Shown: positions 37,729 through 46,030 of the stretch, piece by piece | How the letters are laid out: every line of letters starts with the position of its first letter | How positions within the stretch are numbered: the stretch's first letter is position 1 | NCBI RefSeq assembly: GCF_000375465.1 | Contig: NZ_AQXH01000001.1 | Coordinates: forward strand, 62,130 to 126,129 | Direction of reading: 5' to 3' | Origin: Balneola vulgaris DSM 17893 | Lineage (GTDB): Bacteria > Bacteroidota > Rhodothermia > Balneolales > Balneolaceae | DNA length: 64,000 bases | Notes under the pieces: model-generated | Database searches by the model: none | The model's input: only the letters and a program-made list of their open reading frames with translations | What the model was told of the DNA's origin: nothing | Program-made: the position numbers and the translations under genes

Positions 37729-38928
37729 CTACATGTTGTATGGTATGTAGTGTTCCCAATACCAAGGGGTGTAGGTGTCTTTGATGCCAAGTTCTAGCAA
37801 TTCTTTGAAGATACTTTCCGCATTGTCGCTATTTGCCATGAGTAACATGCCAATTCCTGCTTCTGGAAAGATGATGGAGTAATGTTGAAATCCTTCACTA
37901 TGACCTTCTTTGAAGTATCCTTTTCCATATGGGGAATCTAGTATGCCCCAACCTAGTCCGTAATTCAATCCGATGGTTTTATTAGCATCTGTTTTTTCAA
38001 GGGAAAGTGGGCCAAATTGCTTTTTCGAGTTGATTTCAATATTCGGTTCAAATAAGATATTTGTGATTTCGGAGTCCTTACTGGCTAAGGTCATAACATG
38101 CGTTAGAAATTTGGCATAGTCTTCTGGAGTCGTTTCCATAGAGCCCGCCGCACCAGCTTCGTCTTCAATATCCTTCTCAAAAATTTGTTGGTCTTTGGTA
38201 TGCCCATTAACATATACATCCTCAAATCTATCCTGCCATACATAACTGCTCATATTCATTTCTAGAGGTGTGAATACTCGATCTTGAGCTAGCTCCTCCA
38301 AGCCAACGTCTAGGTGTTTTTCCATCACTTTTTGTAATAACCGAATACCTTCTCCCGAGTAGCTATACTCAGTGCCCGGGTCGAAATAGATTTTAATTTC
38401 ACCATCAGGCGTAAATTCACCTTCTCTACTCAGCCATCTCCAGTTTGGTAAACCGGTTGTGTGAGCCATGCACATACGGGGAGTGATTATTTTATATCGG
38501 GGATCATCTGCTATTTTTGAGAAATTTCTCCATTCTCTTTTGAAAGGCATTTCGGGAAGGGGGACCTCCAAATAGTGTTCTAACGGTTTGTCTAAGTCTA
38601 TTTTACCCTCGTGCACTAACTCAGCCACAATGTATCCAAATACAGCTTTACTTAAGGAAGCGCCATAAAATACCTGATTGGTTTGCAAGCTATCGTTAGA
38701 AGCCACATTTGAGTACCCAAATGCTTTCTGATAACGCAGGGAGTGCTCATTAAAAATACTTACCGTTAACCCTGTTACATTGGCTGAATCTACTAACGCT
38801 TGAATGTGTTGAGTTAACTGCTCTTCCTGCATGGTTGAATCATCTAGTCGTTGAATTTCGTTTTGTGAATTGGGAGGGGCACAGGAAAGAATGATAAATA
38901 GGCTAATTAAGATGGATAGATATTGCAT
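37729..38928 (-). CDS. beta-lactamase/serine hydrolase-family lipoprotein (class C-like)
   Basis: 399 residues with a lipoprotein signal ending ILSC (Cys16), so it is likely membrane-anchored in the periplasm. The active-site SxxK is Ser91-Leu-Ser-Lys94 in YGASLSKAVFG. The second motif reads YSYSGEG, where the canonical class C motif is Y-x-N, and the third reads HSEG in place of KTG/HTG-like, so it is closer to esterase/peptidase relatives (Pfam beta-lactamase, EstB-like) than to an antibiotic-degrading AmpC. It overlaps no other gene; the 295-bp upstream region shows no clear motif. Confidence 0.85.
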   Translation of the reverse strand: MQYLSILISLFIILSCAPPNSQNEIQRLDDSTMQEEQLTQHIQALVDSANVTGLTVSIFNEHSLRYQKAFGYSNVASNDSLQTNQVFYGASLSKAVFGYIVAELVHEGKIDLDKPLEHYLEVPLPEMPFKREWRNFSKIADDPRYKIITPRMCMAHTTGLPNWRWLSREGEFTPDGEIKIYFDPGTEYSYSGEGIRLLQKVMEKHLDVGLEELAQDRVFTPLEMNMSSYVWQDRFEDVYVNGHTKDQQIFEKDIEDEAGAAGSMETTPEDYAKFLTHVMTLASKDSEITNILFEPNIEINSKKQFGPLSLEKTDANKTIGLNYGLGWGILDSPYGKGYFKEGHSEGFQHYSIIFPEAGIGMLLMANSDNAESIFKELLELGIKDTYTPWYWEHYIPYNM

Positions 38929-39223
38929 TATGTAGTTTTTGTGAGTTGTAAGAGGAAATCATTAACACTTTAGAGATGTTCATGTAGCTTCTAAACTAAT
39001 GGCCTATAGGGAATTGAATGTATTTTGTTACATCCGAGCAGAATCATACACGTGAAGTACTTCGGGATAAATAAAAATCAGTATGTATGGGTGAAAGGTT
39101 ATGGAGCTTGTCTGCGAATTTAGAGTAACCTTAGAATTACCATAGATGTTGTGGAAAGCTGATTTTCATTGCATAAAAGGGTAATTTTGGCCACGTAATT
39201 TTCCCAATGCACAAACGCGTAGC

Positions 39224-41080
39224 ATGCAAGCCAAGCTCCTTCTTATAACACCACCTTTTACACAGCTGAATACCGCCTATCCTGCCACGGCGTACTTAAA
39301 AGGATTCTTGGAAGAACATGATGTTTCGGTATCTCATTGCGACTTAAGTATCGAGTTATTTACTACCATCTTCACAAGTACATTTTTAAATGAGATTTTT
39401 GATGAAGCCGAAGCATTGGGCAATAACCATTTTCCAGAGCTTCATGCCCATAGAGATGCTTACATCTCTCAAGTTGATACAGTCATAGCTTTTCTACAAC
39501 AGCACGATATTGCAACAGCACGTCAAATTTTAGAAGAGGGTTTTCTGCCGCAAGGGCATCGACTCAAAAATGTGAATAAATACATTGAATGGGCAGAAGG
39601 TGATGAGGGCATTATTGATAAAGCCAAGCATTACTCAACACTATTTGTGGAAGAGATAGGGGATTATATACAAGCGAATGTAGATGAGTTTTTTGCCTTC
39701 ACGAAATATGCTGAACAAATTGGATCATCGGCTAGCAGCTTTGATCAATTGGATGAATTTTTGAGGTATCAGCCTACCTTGATTGAAGATGAGATGCTGA
39801 ACATCTTAGAGGAAAAGATTCAAGCATACGCTCCAACGCTTGTTGGTTTTACCATACCTTTTCCTGGGAATCTATTCGCTGCATTGCGATGTGCGCAGTT
39901 TATCAAACAGTTCTTTCCAGATATACAGGTGGCTTTTGGTGGGGGCTATTGCAACACCGAACTTCGAAGTTTGGAAGATCCTCGCATCTTCGAAATCGTG
40001 GATTTCATCTCCCTAGATGATGGGGAAGGCCCCCTACTTAAAATGATTGAGTTCCAAGAAGGGAAAGTGGGCCTAGATGACCTTGAGCGAACCTATGTGT
40101 TGGAAGATGAGAAGGTGGTGTACAAGAATAAGATTCCGAATACCATCTATCACCACAACAGCTTGCCAGCACCAAACTATCAAGGCTTGCCTTATGATAA
40201 GTATGTGTCATTTTTGGATGTTGTGAACCCGATGCATCGCATGTGGACCGATAAGCGCTGGAATAAACTAACCATTTCGCATGGGTGCTATTGGCGACAG
40301 TGTTCCTTCTGTGATGTGAGTTTAGATTACATTGGCAATTATCAAAATTCGACTGCGGATCTCTTGGTAGATAAAATTGAAAAAATCATTGAGGATACCG
40401 GTATCACAGGCTTCCATTTTGTGGATGAAGCCGCACCGCCTAAAATGTGTAAAGCGCTTTCTAAAGCCTTGCTAGAAAGAGGGGTTAAGATTACTTGGTG
40501 GACCAATATTCGTTTCGAAAAAACATTTAACTTTGAGCTTTGTGAGCTGATGGCCGAAGCAGGGTGTATTGCGGTTACGGGTGGACTCGAAGTGGCTTCA
40601 GATCGCCTGCTTGCCAAAATGAATAAAGGGGTGGATATCGCTCAAGTGAGTCGTGTAACGAATAACTTCTCGAAAAATGGCATCATGGTGCATGCCTACT
40701 TGATGTATGGTTTCCCAACCGAAACACAGCAAGAAACCATCGATTCCTTAGAAGTAGTTCGTCAACTCTTTGAAAAGAACTGCATTCAATCTGCTTTTTG
40801 GCACTTGTTTACAACGACTGTACACAGTCCGATTGGCAAAAACCCTGAAGAGTTTAGTATTGAAGTAACAGGTCCTGAATTCCAAGGCTTTGCCCAAAAC
40901 GACCTCTGGCATGTTGATCCTGAAGGCACCGATCATCCAATGTATACTAAAGGACTAAACCAAGCACTGCATAACTATCTTAACCGCACAGGCTTTGATG
41001 TCGAATTACAGGATTGGTTTGATTTCCCGGTTACCCCACCTAGTCACCCTCGTAACTTGATTGAAAGCTATTTGAATTAA
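39224..41080 (+). CDS. B12-binding-domain radical SAM protein
   Basis: 618 residues. The N-terminal half carries a cobalamin-binding-type Rossmann region (LLLITPPFTQLNTAYPA start; ILEEKIQAYAPTLVGFTIPFPGNL and FPDIQVAFGGGYCNTELR around 190-245). The radical SAM half has the 4Fe-4S cluster motif HGCYWRQCSFCDV with Cys355, Cys360 and Cys363, i.e. CX4CX2C rather than the classic CX3CX2C. FVDEAAPP and GLEVASDRLLAKMNKG are the following SAM-barrel motifs. Related proteins perform methylations or rearrangements; no neighbour hints at the substrate. The stop is followed by 1.1 kb of repeats. Confidence 0.85.
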   Translation: MQAKLLLITPPFTQLNTAYPATAYLKGFLEEHDVSVSHCDLSIELFTTIFTSTFLNEIFDEAEALGNNHFPELHAHRDAYISQVDTVIAFLQQHDIATARQILEEGFLPQGHRLKNVNKYIEWAEGDEGIIDKAKHYSTLFVEEIGDYIQANVDEFFAFTKYAEQIGSSASSFDQLDEFLRYQPTLIEDEMLNILEEKIQAYAPTLVGFTIPFPGNLFAALRCAQFIKQFFPDIQVAFGGGYCNTELRSLEDPRIFEIVDFISLDDGEGPLLKMIEFQEGKVGLDDLERTYVLEDEKVVYKNKIPNTIYHHNSLPAPNYQGLPYDKYVSFLDVVNPMHRMWTDKRWNKLTISHGCYWRQCSFCDVSLDYIGNYQNSTADLLVDKIEKIIEDTGITGFHFVDEAAPPKMCKALSKALLERGVKITWWTNIRFEKTFNFELCELMAEAGCIAVTGGLEVASDRLLAKMNKGVDIAQVSRVTNNFSKNGIMVHAYLMYGFPTETQQETIDSLEVVRQLFEKNCIQSAFWHLFTTTVHSPIGKNPEEFSIEVTGPEFQGFAQNDLWHVDPEGTDHPMYTKGLNQALHNYLNRTGFDVELQDWFDFPVTPPSHPRNLIESYLN

Positions 41081-41269
41081 GGGGGTTGTAGCATTACCAC
41101 TTTTACTCGATCCCAACGTCCTCGTTGGGAATGCCTTCTAGAAGCTCCAGCTTCGCATATGGCGATGCTCTCTAAACTACCGACCAACGACGTCATCCTG
41201 GACAGCGGAACGAAGTGCAGCGTGATTCAGGATCTTTTATGACTACAAGCCACATTCACTTCTTCTCTT

Positions 41270-41460
41270 CCCCTTTTGTGTGGACAAAAGGGGAGCAAAA
41301 GCCACCGGCAGGAATTTATTCGGGCCTTCATTATCCGCGCCAGGCACAACATGCAATTCCGCTCCGCAACCCTTGCGTCGCGGCGCATGTTCTGCTTCTC
41401 TGCCGCTGTGCGAAATGAAGGCAACTCCTGCTCAATTCCAACGCCGGGAGTGCTTGGAGC
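41270..41460 (+). repeat. ~190-bp structured repeat element, copy B
   Basis: Same layout as copy A with internal hairpin CGCAA-CCC-TTGCG. It starts CCCCTTTTGT and ends GTGCTTGGAG. Confidence 0.88.
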
Positions 41461-41846
41461 CATTAAGGTATATTAGGGGCATCTACTTACATCTATAGAT
41501 ATCTCCCTTCGGTCGATATGACAAAGAAATAGAATCCACCTGTTTTGTCACTTCGAGTGCATACGAGAAGTCTAAAGGTCTTAGATAGAAACAAATTTCC
41601 TTTTTCAACCTCGATAAAAAAACAACGGCGTCATCCTGAACAGCGGTCCGCCAGCTGGCGGACAGGATCTTAAGTTGGCTATGATTGTGCGTTAGGATTT
41701 TGGATGAAGCGTTGCTTGAGATTCATGCAGCGCAAATAGGTTTCCCTTACAGATCCTGAATCAAGTTCAGGATGACCAATTAATTTTAAGCTGATTCATA
41801 TTATAAATATTGTCACTCCTACCAAGCCACATTCACTTCTTCTCTT

Positions 41847-42037
41847 CCCCTTTTGTGTGGACAAAAGGGGAGCAAAAGCCACCGGCAGGAATTTATACGG
41901 GCCTTCCTTAGCCGCGCCAGGCACAACATGCAATTCCTCTTCCGCCAACTGGCGGACTCGGCGCATGTTCTGCTTCTCTGACGCTATGCAAAATGAAGGC
42001 AACTCCTGCTCAATTCCAACGCCAGGAGTGCTTGGAG
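41847..42037 (+). repeat. ~190-bp structured repeat element, copy C
   Basis: Internal hairpin is TCCGCC-AACT-GGCGGA, nearly the same palindrome seen in other repeats and in the attC sites. Embedded in the left ~500-bp composite repeat. Confidence 0.88.
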
Positions 42038-42222
42038 TTTTTTAGGTTAATCCAGTAAGTGTTACTTAACTCTTATCTAGCAACCAAACAAAAAACAACG
42101 ACGTCATCCTGAACAGCGGAACGAAGTGCAGCGTGATTCAGGATCTTAAGTTGGCTATGATTACTCTCACAAACGTTTTCCTTCGTTCCCAACGTCCTCG
42201 TTGGGAATGCATTCAAGAAGCT

Positions 42223-42780
42223 CTAGCTTCGATTTCTCGCCCAACTCAAAGATTTTAACGAGCATATTGCGAGTACTGCAGCGAGTGAATTGAATAATAT
42301 ATCCCGTAGATCAAATACACGATTGGGTAGGAAAAATTGAATGCATTCATCAATGCTTCCAAATAGAATTGTAAATAGGATAGCTAAAATTGACGGATAT
42401 GTGAGGGTGTTTAAATGCCGATTTCTCTCTATTAAAGTGAGATATAAAAGAGAAGTAAATATACTGTATTCAATAATATGTGTTCGCTCTTCAGGTATTT
42501 CTATTCGCACAAGTACAAACAGGTAAACAGCAAACACTCCTATAGATACACCTATAATAGAAATGTCAGGTCGCTTTTTTAATCCAAGTAATACAAGAGC
42601 AAGTAGTATGAAAATAAAACTAAGGATAAAGAGGGGAACCAATAACCCTGAATCTTTTAAAATTGAATTTAGCGGACGAGCGATGCCTATGCTAATGTAA
42701 ATTGCTAGTAGGACCAAAAATGTGGAGATCCAAAGTTTCTTCTCTAATTTCGAAGTAAATAACGGAGCTTTTTTATTCAT
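42223..42780 (-). CDS. VanZ-family membrane protein
   Basis: 185 residues from the ATG at 42780 (MNKKAPL); a GTG at 42801 would add seven. Five hydrophobic helices and the VanZ-like signatures PEERTHIIEYSIF and GSIDECIQFFLPNRVFDLRDILFN (in parts GSIDECIQFFLPNR, DLRDILFN) identify it. Family members are linked to teicoplanin resistance or envelope processes, but most are of unknown role. Odd: its last codons (ARNRS, stop) lie inside a GAAGCTcTAGCTTC repeat hairpin, so the repeat appears to have replaced the original 3' end. Confidence 0.82.
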   Translation of the reverse strand: MNKKAPLFTSKLEKKLWISTFLVLLAIYISIGIARPLNSILKDSGLLVPLFILSFIFILLALVLLGLKKRPDISIIGVSIGVFAVYLFVLVRIEIPEERTHIIEYSIFTSLLYLTLIERNRHLNTLTYPSILAILFTILFGSIDECIQFFLPNRVFDLRDILFNSLAAVLAICSLKSLSWARNRS

Positions 42781-42939
42781 CGATGTACATTGTGTAGTCA
42801 CTATGTCTATTTAATAAGCTTAGCTCAGTTTAGAATAGCTATAATTATATTATTGAAGTACGTATTATTTTTAGTTTTGATGCTTGATGGAGGTTTAGAA
42901 TTTATGTTTATGGCGCATTTAAATGTTAAAATTTGATAC

Positions 42940-42968
42940 TTGACAAATAAATTTAAATCAGACTTTGC
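42940..42968 (+). promoter_or_regulatory. possible promoter of the arginine operon
   Basis: TTGACA at 42940-42945 is followed by ACTTTG at 42962-42967, compatible with a Bacteroidota-style -33/-7 (TTG...TAnnTTTG) promoter only in part; the TA of the -7 box is missing. Weak evidence. Confidence 0.3.
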
Positions 42969-43000
42969 ATAGAAGTTTCTTATTTCTCATTTTGCAAGTC

Positions 43001-43066
43001 ATGCAAACAACACTTGCACATAGAATTGATCAACGTTCATTACGGCGCACTCTCCGGCGGCAGTAA
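43001..43066 (+). CDS. putative arginine-rich leader peptide of the arginine operon (21 aa)
   Basis: ATG at 43001 to TAA at 43064. The peptide begins MQTTLAHRID and ends QRSLRRTLRRQ. Six of 21 residues are Arg (positions 8, 12, 15, 16, 19, 20), including two consecutive pairs, and codons CGG/CGC/CGT/AGA are all used. It lies 101 bp upstream of the first operon gene. Classic attenuation leaders are short ORFs dense in codons of the pathway's own amino acid, so the function is inferred to be arginine-tRNA sensing. No strong Shine-Dalgarno precedes the ATG, which is common in this phylum. It is too short for most gene finders. Confidence 0.65.
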   Translation: MQTTLAHRIDQRSLRRTLRRQ

Positions 43067-43073
43067 CGTCTTA

Positions 43074-43099
43074 GGGTAATCGTTTATACACGAATACCT
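43074..43099 (+). promoter_or_regulatory. hairpin downstream of the leader peptide
   Basis: GGTA-a-TCGT (loop TTATAC) ACGA-a-TACC forms a ~8-bp stem with one A-A mismatch directly after the leader stop. Six T follow, but only 17 bp later (43116-43121), so it is not a textbook terminator. A second perfect hairpin, TTGTCT-TACG-AGACAA (43140-43155), lies 12 bp before the first structural gene and could affect its translation start. Confidence 0.45.
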
Positions 43100-43167
43100 C
43101 TCTCATCTTATACGCTTTTTTAAGCAGTTCAATTCTAATTTGTCTTACGAGACAACCATTCAATAAC

Positions 43168-43842
43168 ATGTCGGTTTCTATTTATTTTGGTACGTCCAAA
43201 CATGCGGTATATGCAGCAGAAATTTGTGCTTTAATTGAAAAAGCTGCACAACAAAGAGGCACTGGTATTGCTAAACGTGACCCAGAGTACATTAAGAATA
43301 AATTTAAAAATGAAAATGCTGTAATAGCATTAGATGGGAAAAAACTGGTTGGGTTTTGTTATATCGAGATATGGGAAAATAAAAAGTATGTAGCCAATTC
43401 AGGACTTATAGTACATCCAGAATACCGGAATAGAGGGTTAGCCAAACAAATTAAATCTAAGGCATTCGAACTATCGAGTAAGAAATATCCTGGCTCAAAG
43501 CTTTTTGGTATTACTACGAGTTTGGCGGTTATGAATATCAATTCAGAATTAGGGTATAAACCCGTCACCTTCTCTGAACTAACTCAGGATGAAACATTCT
43601 GGGTAGGATGCAAAAGCTGTCCGAATTACGATATCCTATCTAGGAATGACAGTAAAAATTGTTTGTGTACTGGCATGCTATATAACCCTCAGGTTCAGTA
43701 CAAGAAGCCAAAAGCACAAGAATATGTAAACATGAAGAAACTATACCAATGGGTGCAAATGAAAATCACTTTAATTCATAAAGGTCTAAAACCTCTAACG
43801 TTTTTTAAAAGCTTTGTAAAAGGGATAGTGAATAAAGCTTAA
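43168..43842 (+). CDS. GNAT acetyltransferase of the arginine operon (probable N-acyl-glutamate synthase)
   Basis: 224 residues. GNAT acetyl-CoA loop HPEYRNRGLAKQIK (83-96) and the adjacent strand are clear. A cysteine set Cys148-X2-Cys151 ... Cys165-X-Cys167 (VGCKSCPNYDI; NCLCTGMLY) marks the Bacteroidota type that stands at the head of arg operons and is inferred to make N-acetyl- or N-succinyl-glutamate in place of ArgA/ArgJ. A basic C-terminal extension of about 45 residues follows residue 180. It is first in the operon; the pathway's acyl group depends on the specificity of ArgF'. Confidence 0.85.
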   Translation: MSVSIYFGTSKHAVYAAEICALIEKAAQQRGTGIAKRDPEYIKNKFKNENAVIALDGKKLVGFCYIEIWENKKYVANSGLIVHPEYRNRGLAKQIKSKAFELSSKKYPGSKLFGITTSLAVMNINSELGYKPVTFSELTQDETFWVGCKSCPNYDILSRNDSKNCLCTGMLYNPQVQYKKPKAQEYVNMKKLYQWVQMKITLIHKGLKPLTFFKSFVKGIVNKA

Positions 43843-43878
43843 CTGAAACCTTACTCAGGAAATAAAAAGATAGTAATC

Positions 43879-45075
43879 ATGAAAAAAAATAAGAAAGTAG
43901 TATTAGCATTTAGTGGAGGATTAGACACCAGTTTTTGTGCAATTCATCTAGCAAAAGAAAAGGGGTATGAAGTACATACAGTAGCTGTTAATACGGGTGG
44001 TTTTAATGATGCAGAACAAAATGCATTAGCAAATAAAGCTACTAAACTGGGTATAAAACATCACACTTGTATAAATGTTGAGCATACATTCTATGAGCAA
44101 GGAATAAAATATCTGTTGTATGGGAATGTGTTAAAAAATCATACTTATCCACTTTCGGTAAGTGCGGAACGTGTTTTTCAAGCTATTGCTATAGCTGAAT
44201 ATGCTAAACAAATTGGGGCTGATGCTATTGCTCATGGTAGCACAGGAGCTGGAAACGATCAAATTCGCTTTGATTTAATTTTTAATGTAATGGTTCCTAA
44301 CTTGGAAATTATTACCCCCATTCGTGATATGAAACTGAGCCGTGAAGAAGAAGTGGGTTATTTAGTTCAACATGGAATTAAAGAAGAATGGGAAAAAGCC
44401 AAATATTCTATTAACAAAGGATTGTGGGGCACTAGTGTTGGGGGTGATGAAACATTGACCTCAAATCTACCCCTACCTGAAGAGGCTTGGCCTACGAAGT
44501 TAACCCGCAAAGATTCAATTACCCTTGAAATTGGTTTTAAAAAAGGGGAACCGGTTCGTTTAAATGATACACTTCTATCTCCAATTCAACTTATTAAAAA
44601 GTTACAAGCCCTTGCACAACCTTATGGCGTTGGCAGAGATGTGCATGTAGGCGATACCATCATAGGTATAAAAGGTCGTGTAGGCTTTGAAGCAGCTGCA
44701 CCTATAATTCTAATCAAAGCTCATCAACTTTTAGAAAAGCATGTATTGGGCAAATGGCAAATGCACTGGAAAGATCAACTAGCTAATTGGTATGGTATGC
44801 TTATGCATGAGGCACAATTTTTAGATCCGGTTATGAGAGACATAGAAGTTTTTCTAGAAAGCACTCAAAACAACGTAACGGGCAGCGTGAAGATAAAATT
44901 AGAATCAAAGCAGATAGAATTATTAGGAATAGAATCTGACAACGATTTAATGCAAACCAATCAGGGTCAATATGGTGAAATGAATAACGGATGGAGCGGT
45001 GAGGATGTAAAAGGATTTACGAAAATCTTAGCGAACGCAACTCAAATCCAAAACGCGGTGCACCAAAATGATTAA
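43879..45075 (+). CDS. argG: argininosuccinate synthase
   Basis: 398 residues. The ATP pyrophosphatase P-loop SGGLDTS is at the N-terminus (FSGGLDTSFC, 11-20). GSTGAGNDQIRFD and SVGGDETLTS belong to the citrulline/aspartate site. It joins citrulline and aspartate into argininosuccinate with ATP. It overlaps argC by 8 bp, so coupled translation is expected. Confidence 0.97.
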   Translation: MKKNKKVVLAFSGGLDTSFCAIHLAKEKGYEVHTVAVNTGGFNDAEQNALANKATKLGIKHHTCINVEHTFYEQGIKYLLYGNVLKNHTYPLSVSAERVFQAIAIAEYAKQIGADAIAHGSTGAGNDQIRFDLIFNVMVPNLEIITPIRDMKLSREEEVGYLVQHGIKEEWEKAKYSINKGLWGTSVGGDETLTSNLPLPEEAWPTKLTRKDSITLEIGFKKGEPVRLNDTLLSPIQLIKKLQALAQPYGVGRDVHVGDTIIGIKGRVGFEAAAPIILIKAHQLLEKHVLGKWQMHWKDQLANWYGMLMHEAQFLDPVMRDIEVFLESTQNNVTGSVKIKLESKQIELLGIESDNDLMQTNQGQYGEMNNGWSGEDVKGFTKILANATQIQNAVHQND

Positions 45076-46030
45076 AGTTGGAATTATAGGAGGAGGAGGG
45101 TATACAGCGGGTGAATTAATACGACTCTTAGTAGCACACCCGAAAGCAGAATTGGTGTCAATAATGAGTAATAGTCATATTTCTAAAAAAATATATGAAG
45201 CTCACCCAGACCTTATAGGTGAAACTGATTTAGTGTTTGAGTCCGAATTAAAAGATGATGTAGAACTAGTTTTTATTTGTTCGGGGCATGGAAAGTCAAA
45301 AGAAATACTAGCCTCAGGTATAATACCTACACAAGCAAAAATCATTGATCTTAGTACGGACTTTAGATATAAAGAAGATCATGGATTTATTTATGGCCTA
45401 CCAGAGTTAAAGAGAAAACAGATTCGTACAGCAGATTATGTAGCCAACCCAGGTTGTTTTGCCACTTGTATACAATTATGTCTGATACCATTAGCAGCTG
45501 CAAAAAATCTTAATAATGATATACATATTTCAGCCATAACAGGGAGTACGGGTGCTGGGCAGAAACCCACAGCGAATACCCATTTTAGCTGGAGAAGTAA
45601 TAACGCTTCCATTTATAAGGCATTTAAGCACCAACATTTGGTAGAGGTATCTCATAGTATTATAGAGCTTCAACATAGTTTTAATCAATCCATTCATTTC
45701 ATTCCATTCCGAGGTGCTTTTACTAGAGGTATCATAGCTGCGTGTTACATGCATACATCTCTTACTCTTGAAGAAGCTACTCATTTATTCAGTACATATT
45801 ATGCCCACCATCCATTCATAATTATTTCAGAAAAAGCGGTTGATGTAAAACAAGTAGTGAACTCGAATAAATGTATCATTCATTTGCAAAAAGAAGGCCA
45901 TCAATTACTAATAACAGGTGTTATTGACAATTTATTAAAAGGAGCTTCTGGGCAAGCAATTCAAAATATGAACCTAATGTTCGCTATGGATGAATCTTTA
46001 GGTCTAAAATTAAAAGGGAGTGCATTTTAA
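45068..46030 (+). CDS. argC: N-acetyl(acyl)-gamma-glutamyl-phosphate reductase
   Basis: 320 residues with an N-terminal NAD(P) site GGGGYTAGEL and catalytic Cys130 in ANPGCFATCIQL. It reduces N-acyl-glutamyl phosphate to the semialdehyde. Overlaps: argG stop by 8 bp, and TAATG with argD. Slightly short (typical 310-350) but complete. Confidence 0.96.
   Translation: MIKVGIIGGGGYTAGELIRLLVAHPKAELVSIMSNSHISKKIYEAHPDLIGETDLVFESELKDDVELVFICSGHGKSKEILASGIIPTQAKIIDLSTDFRYKEDHGFIYGLPELKRKQIRTADYVANPGCFATCIQLCLIPLAAAKNLNNDIHISAITGSTGAGQKPTANTHFSWRSNNASIYKAFKHQHLVEVSHSIIELQHSFNQSIHFIPFRGAFTRGIIAACYMHTSLTLEEATHLFSTYYAHHPFIIISEKAVDVKQVVNSNKCIIHLQKEGHQLLITGVIDNLLKGASGQAIQNMNLMFAMDESLGLKLKGSAF

Larger units (their letters stand above)
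41081..42222. repeat. repeat cluster upstream (left) of the arginine operon
   Basis: In order: a TCCCAACG/CGTTGGGA hairpin and GAAGCT-CC-AGCTTC hairpin (about 41113-41160), and a GTCATCCT...AGGATCT element (41192-41235). Then come ~190-bp element copy B (41270-41460), a reverse GTCATATC...GATATCT element (41497-41522) and a GTCACTTC...GAAGTCT element (41547-41573). A ~500-bp composite repeat (about 41645-42144) contains copy C, ending in GGAACGAAGTGCAGCGTGATTCAGGATCTT-type sequence (in parts GGAACGAAGTGCAGCG and TTCAGGATCTT). The last hairpin (about 42185-42235) runs into the next gene. Frames of 60-78 codons here are repeat-internal and not credible. Confidence 0.85.

Noticed and set aside
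43067-43167. Textbook Rho-independent attenuator terminator after the arginine leader
   Set aside because: The hairpin at 43074-43099 is not directly followed by a T-run (T6 is 17 bp downstream), so I report it only as a regulatory hairpin.
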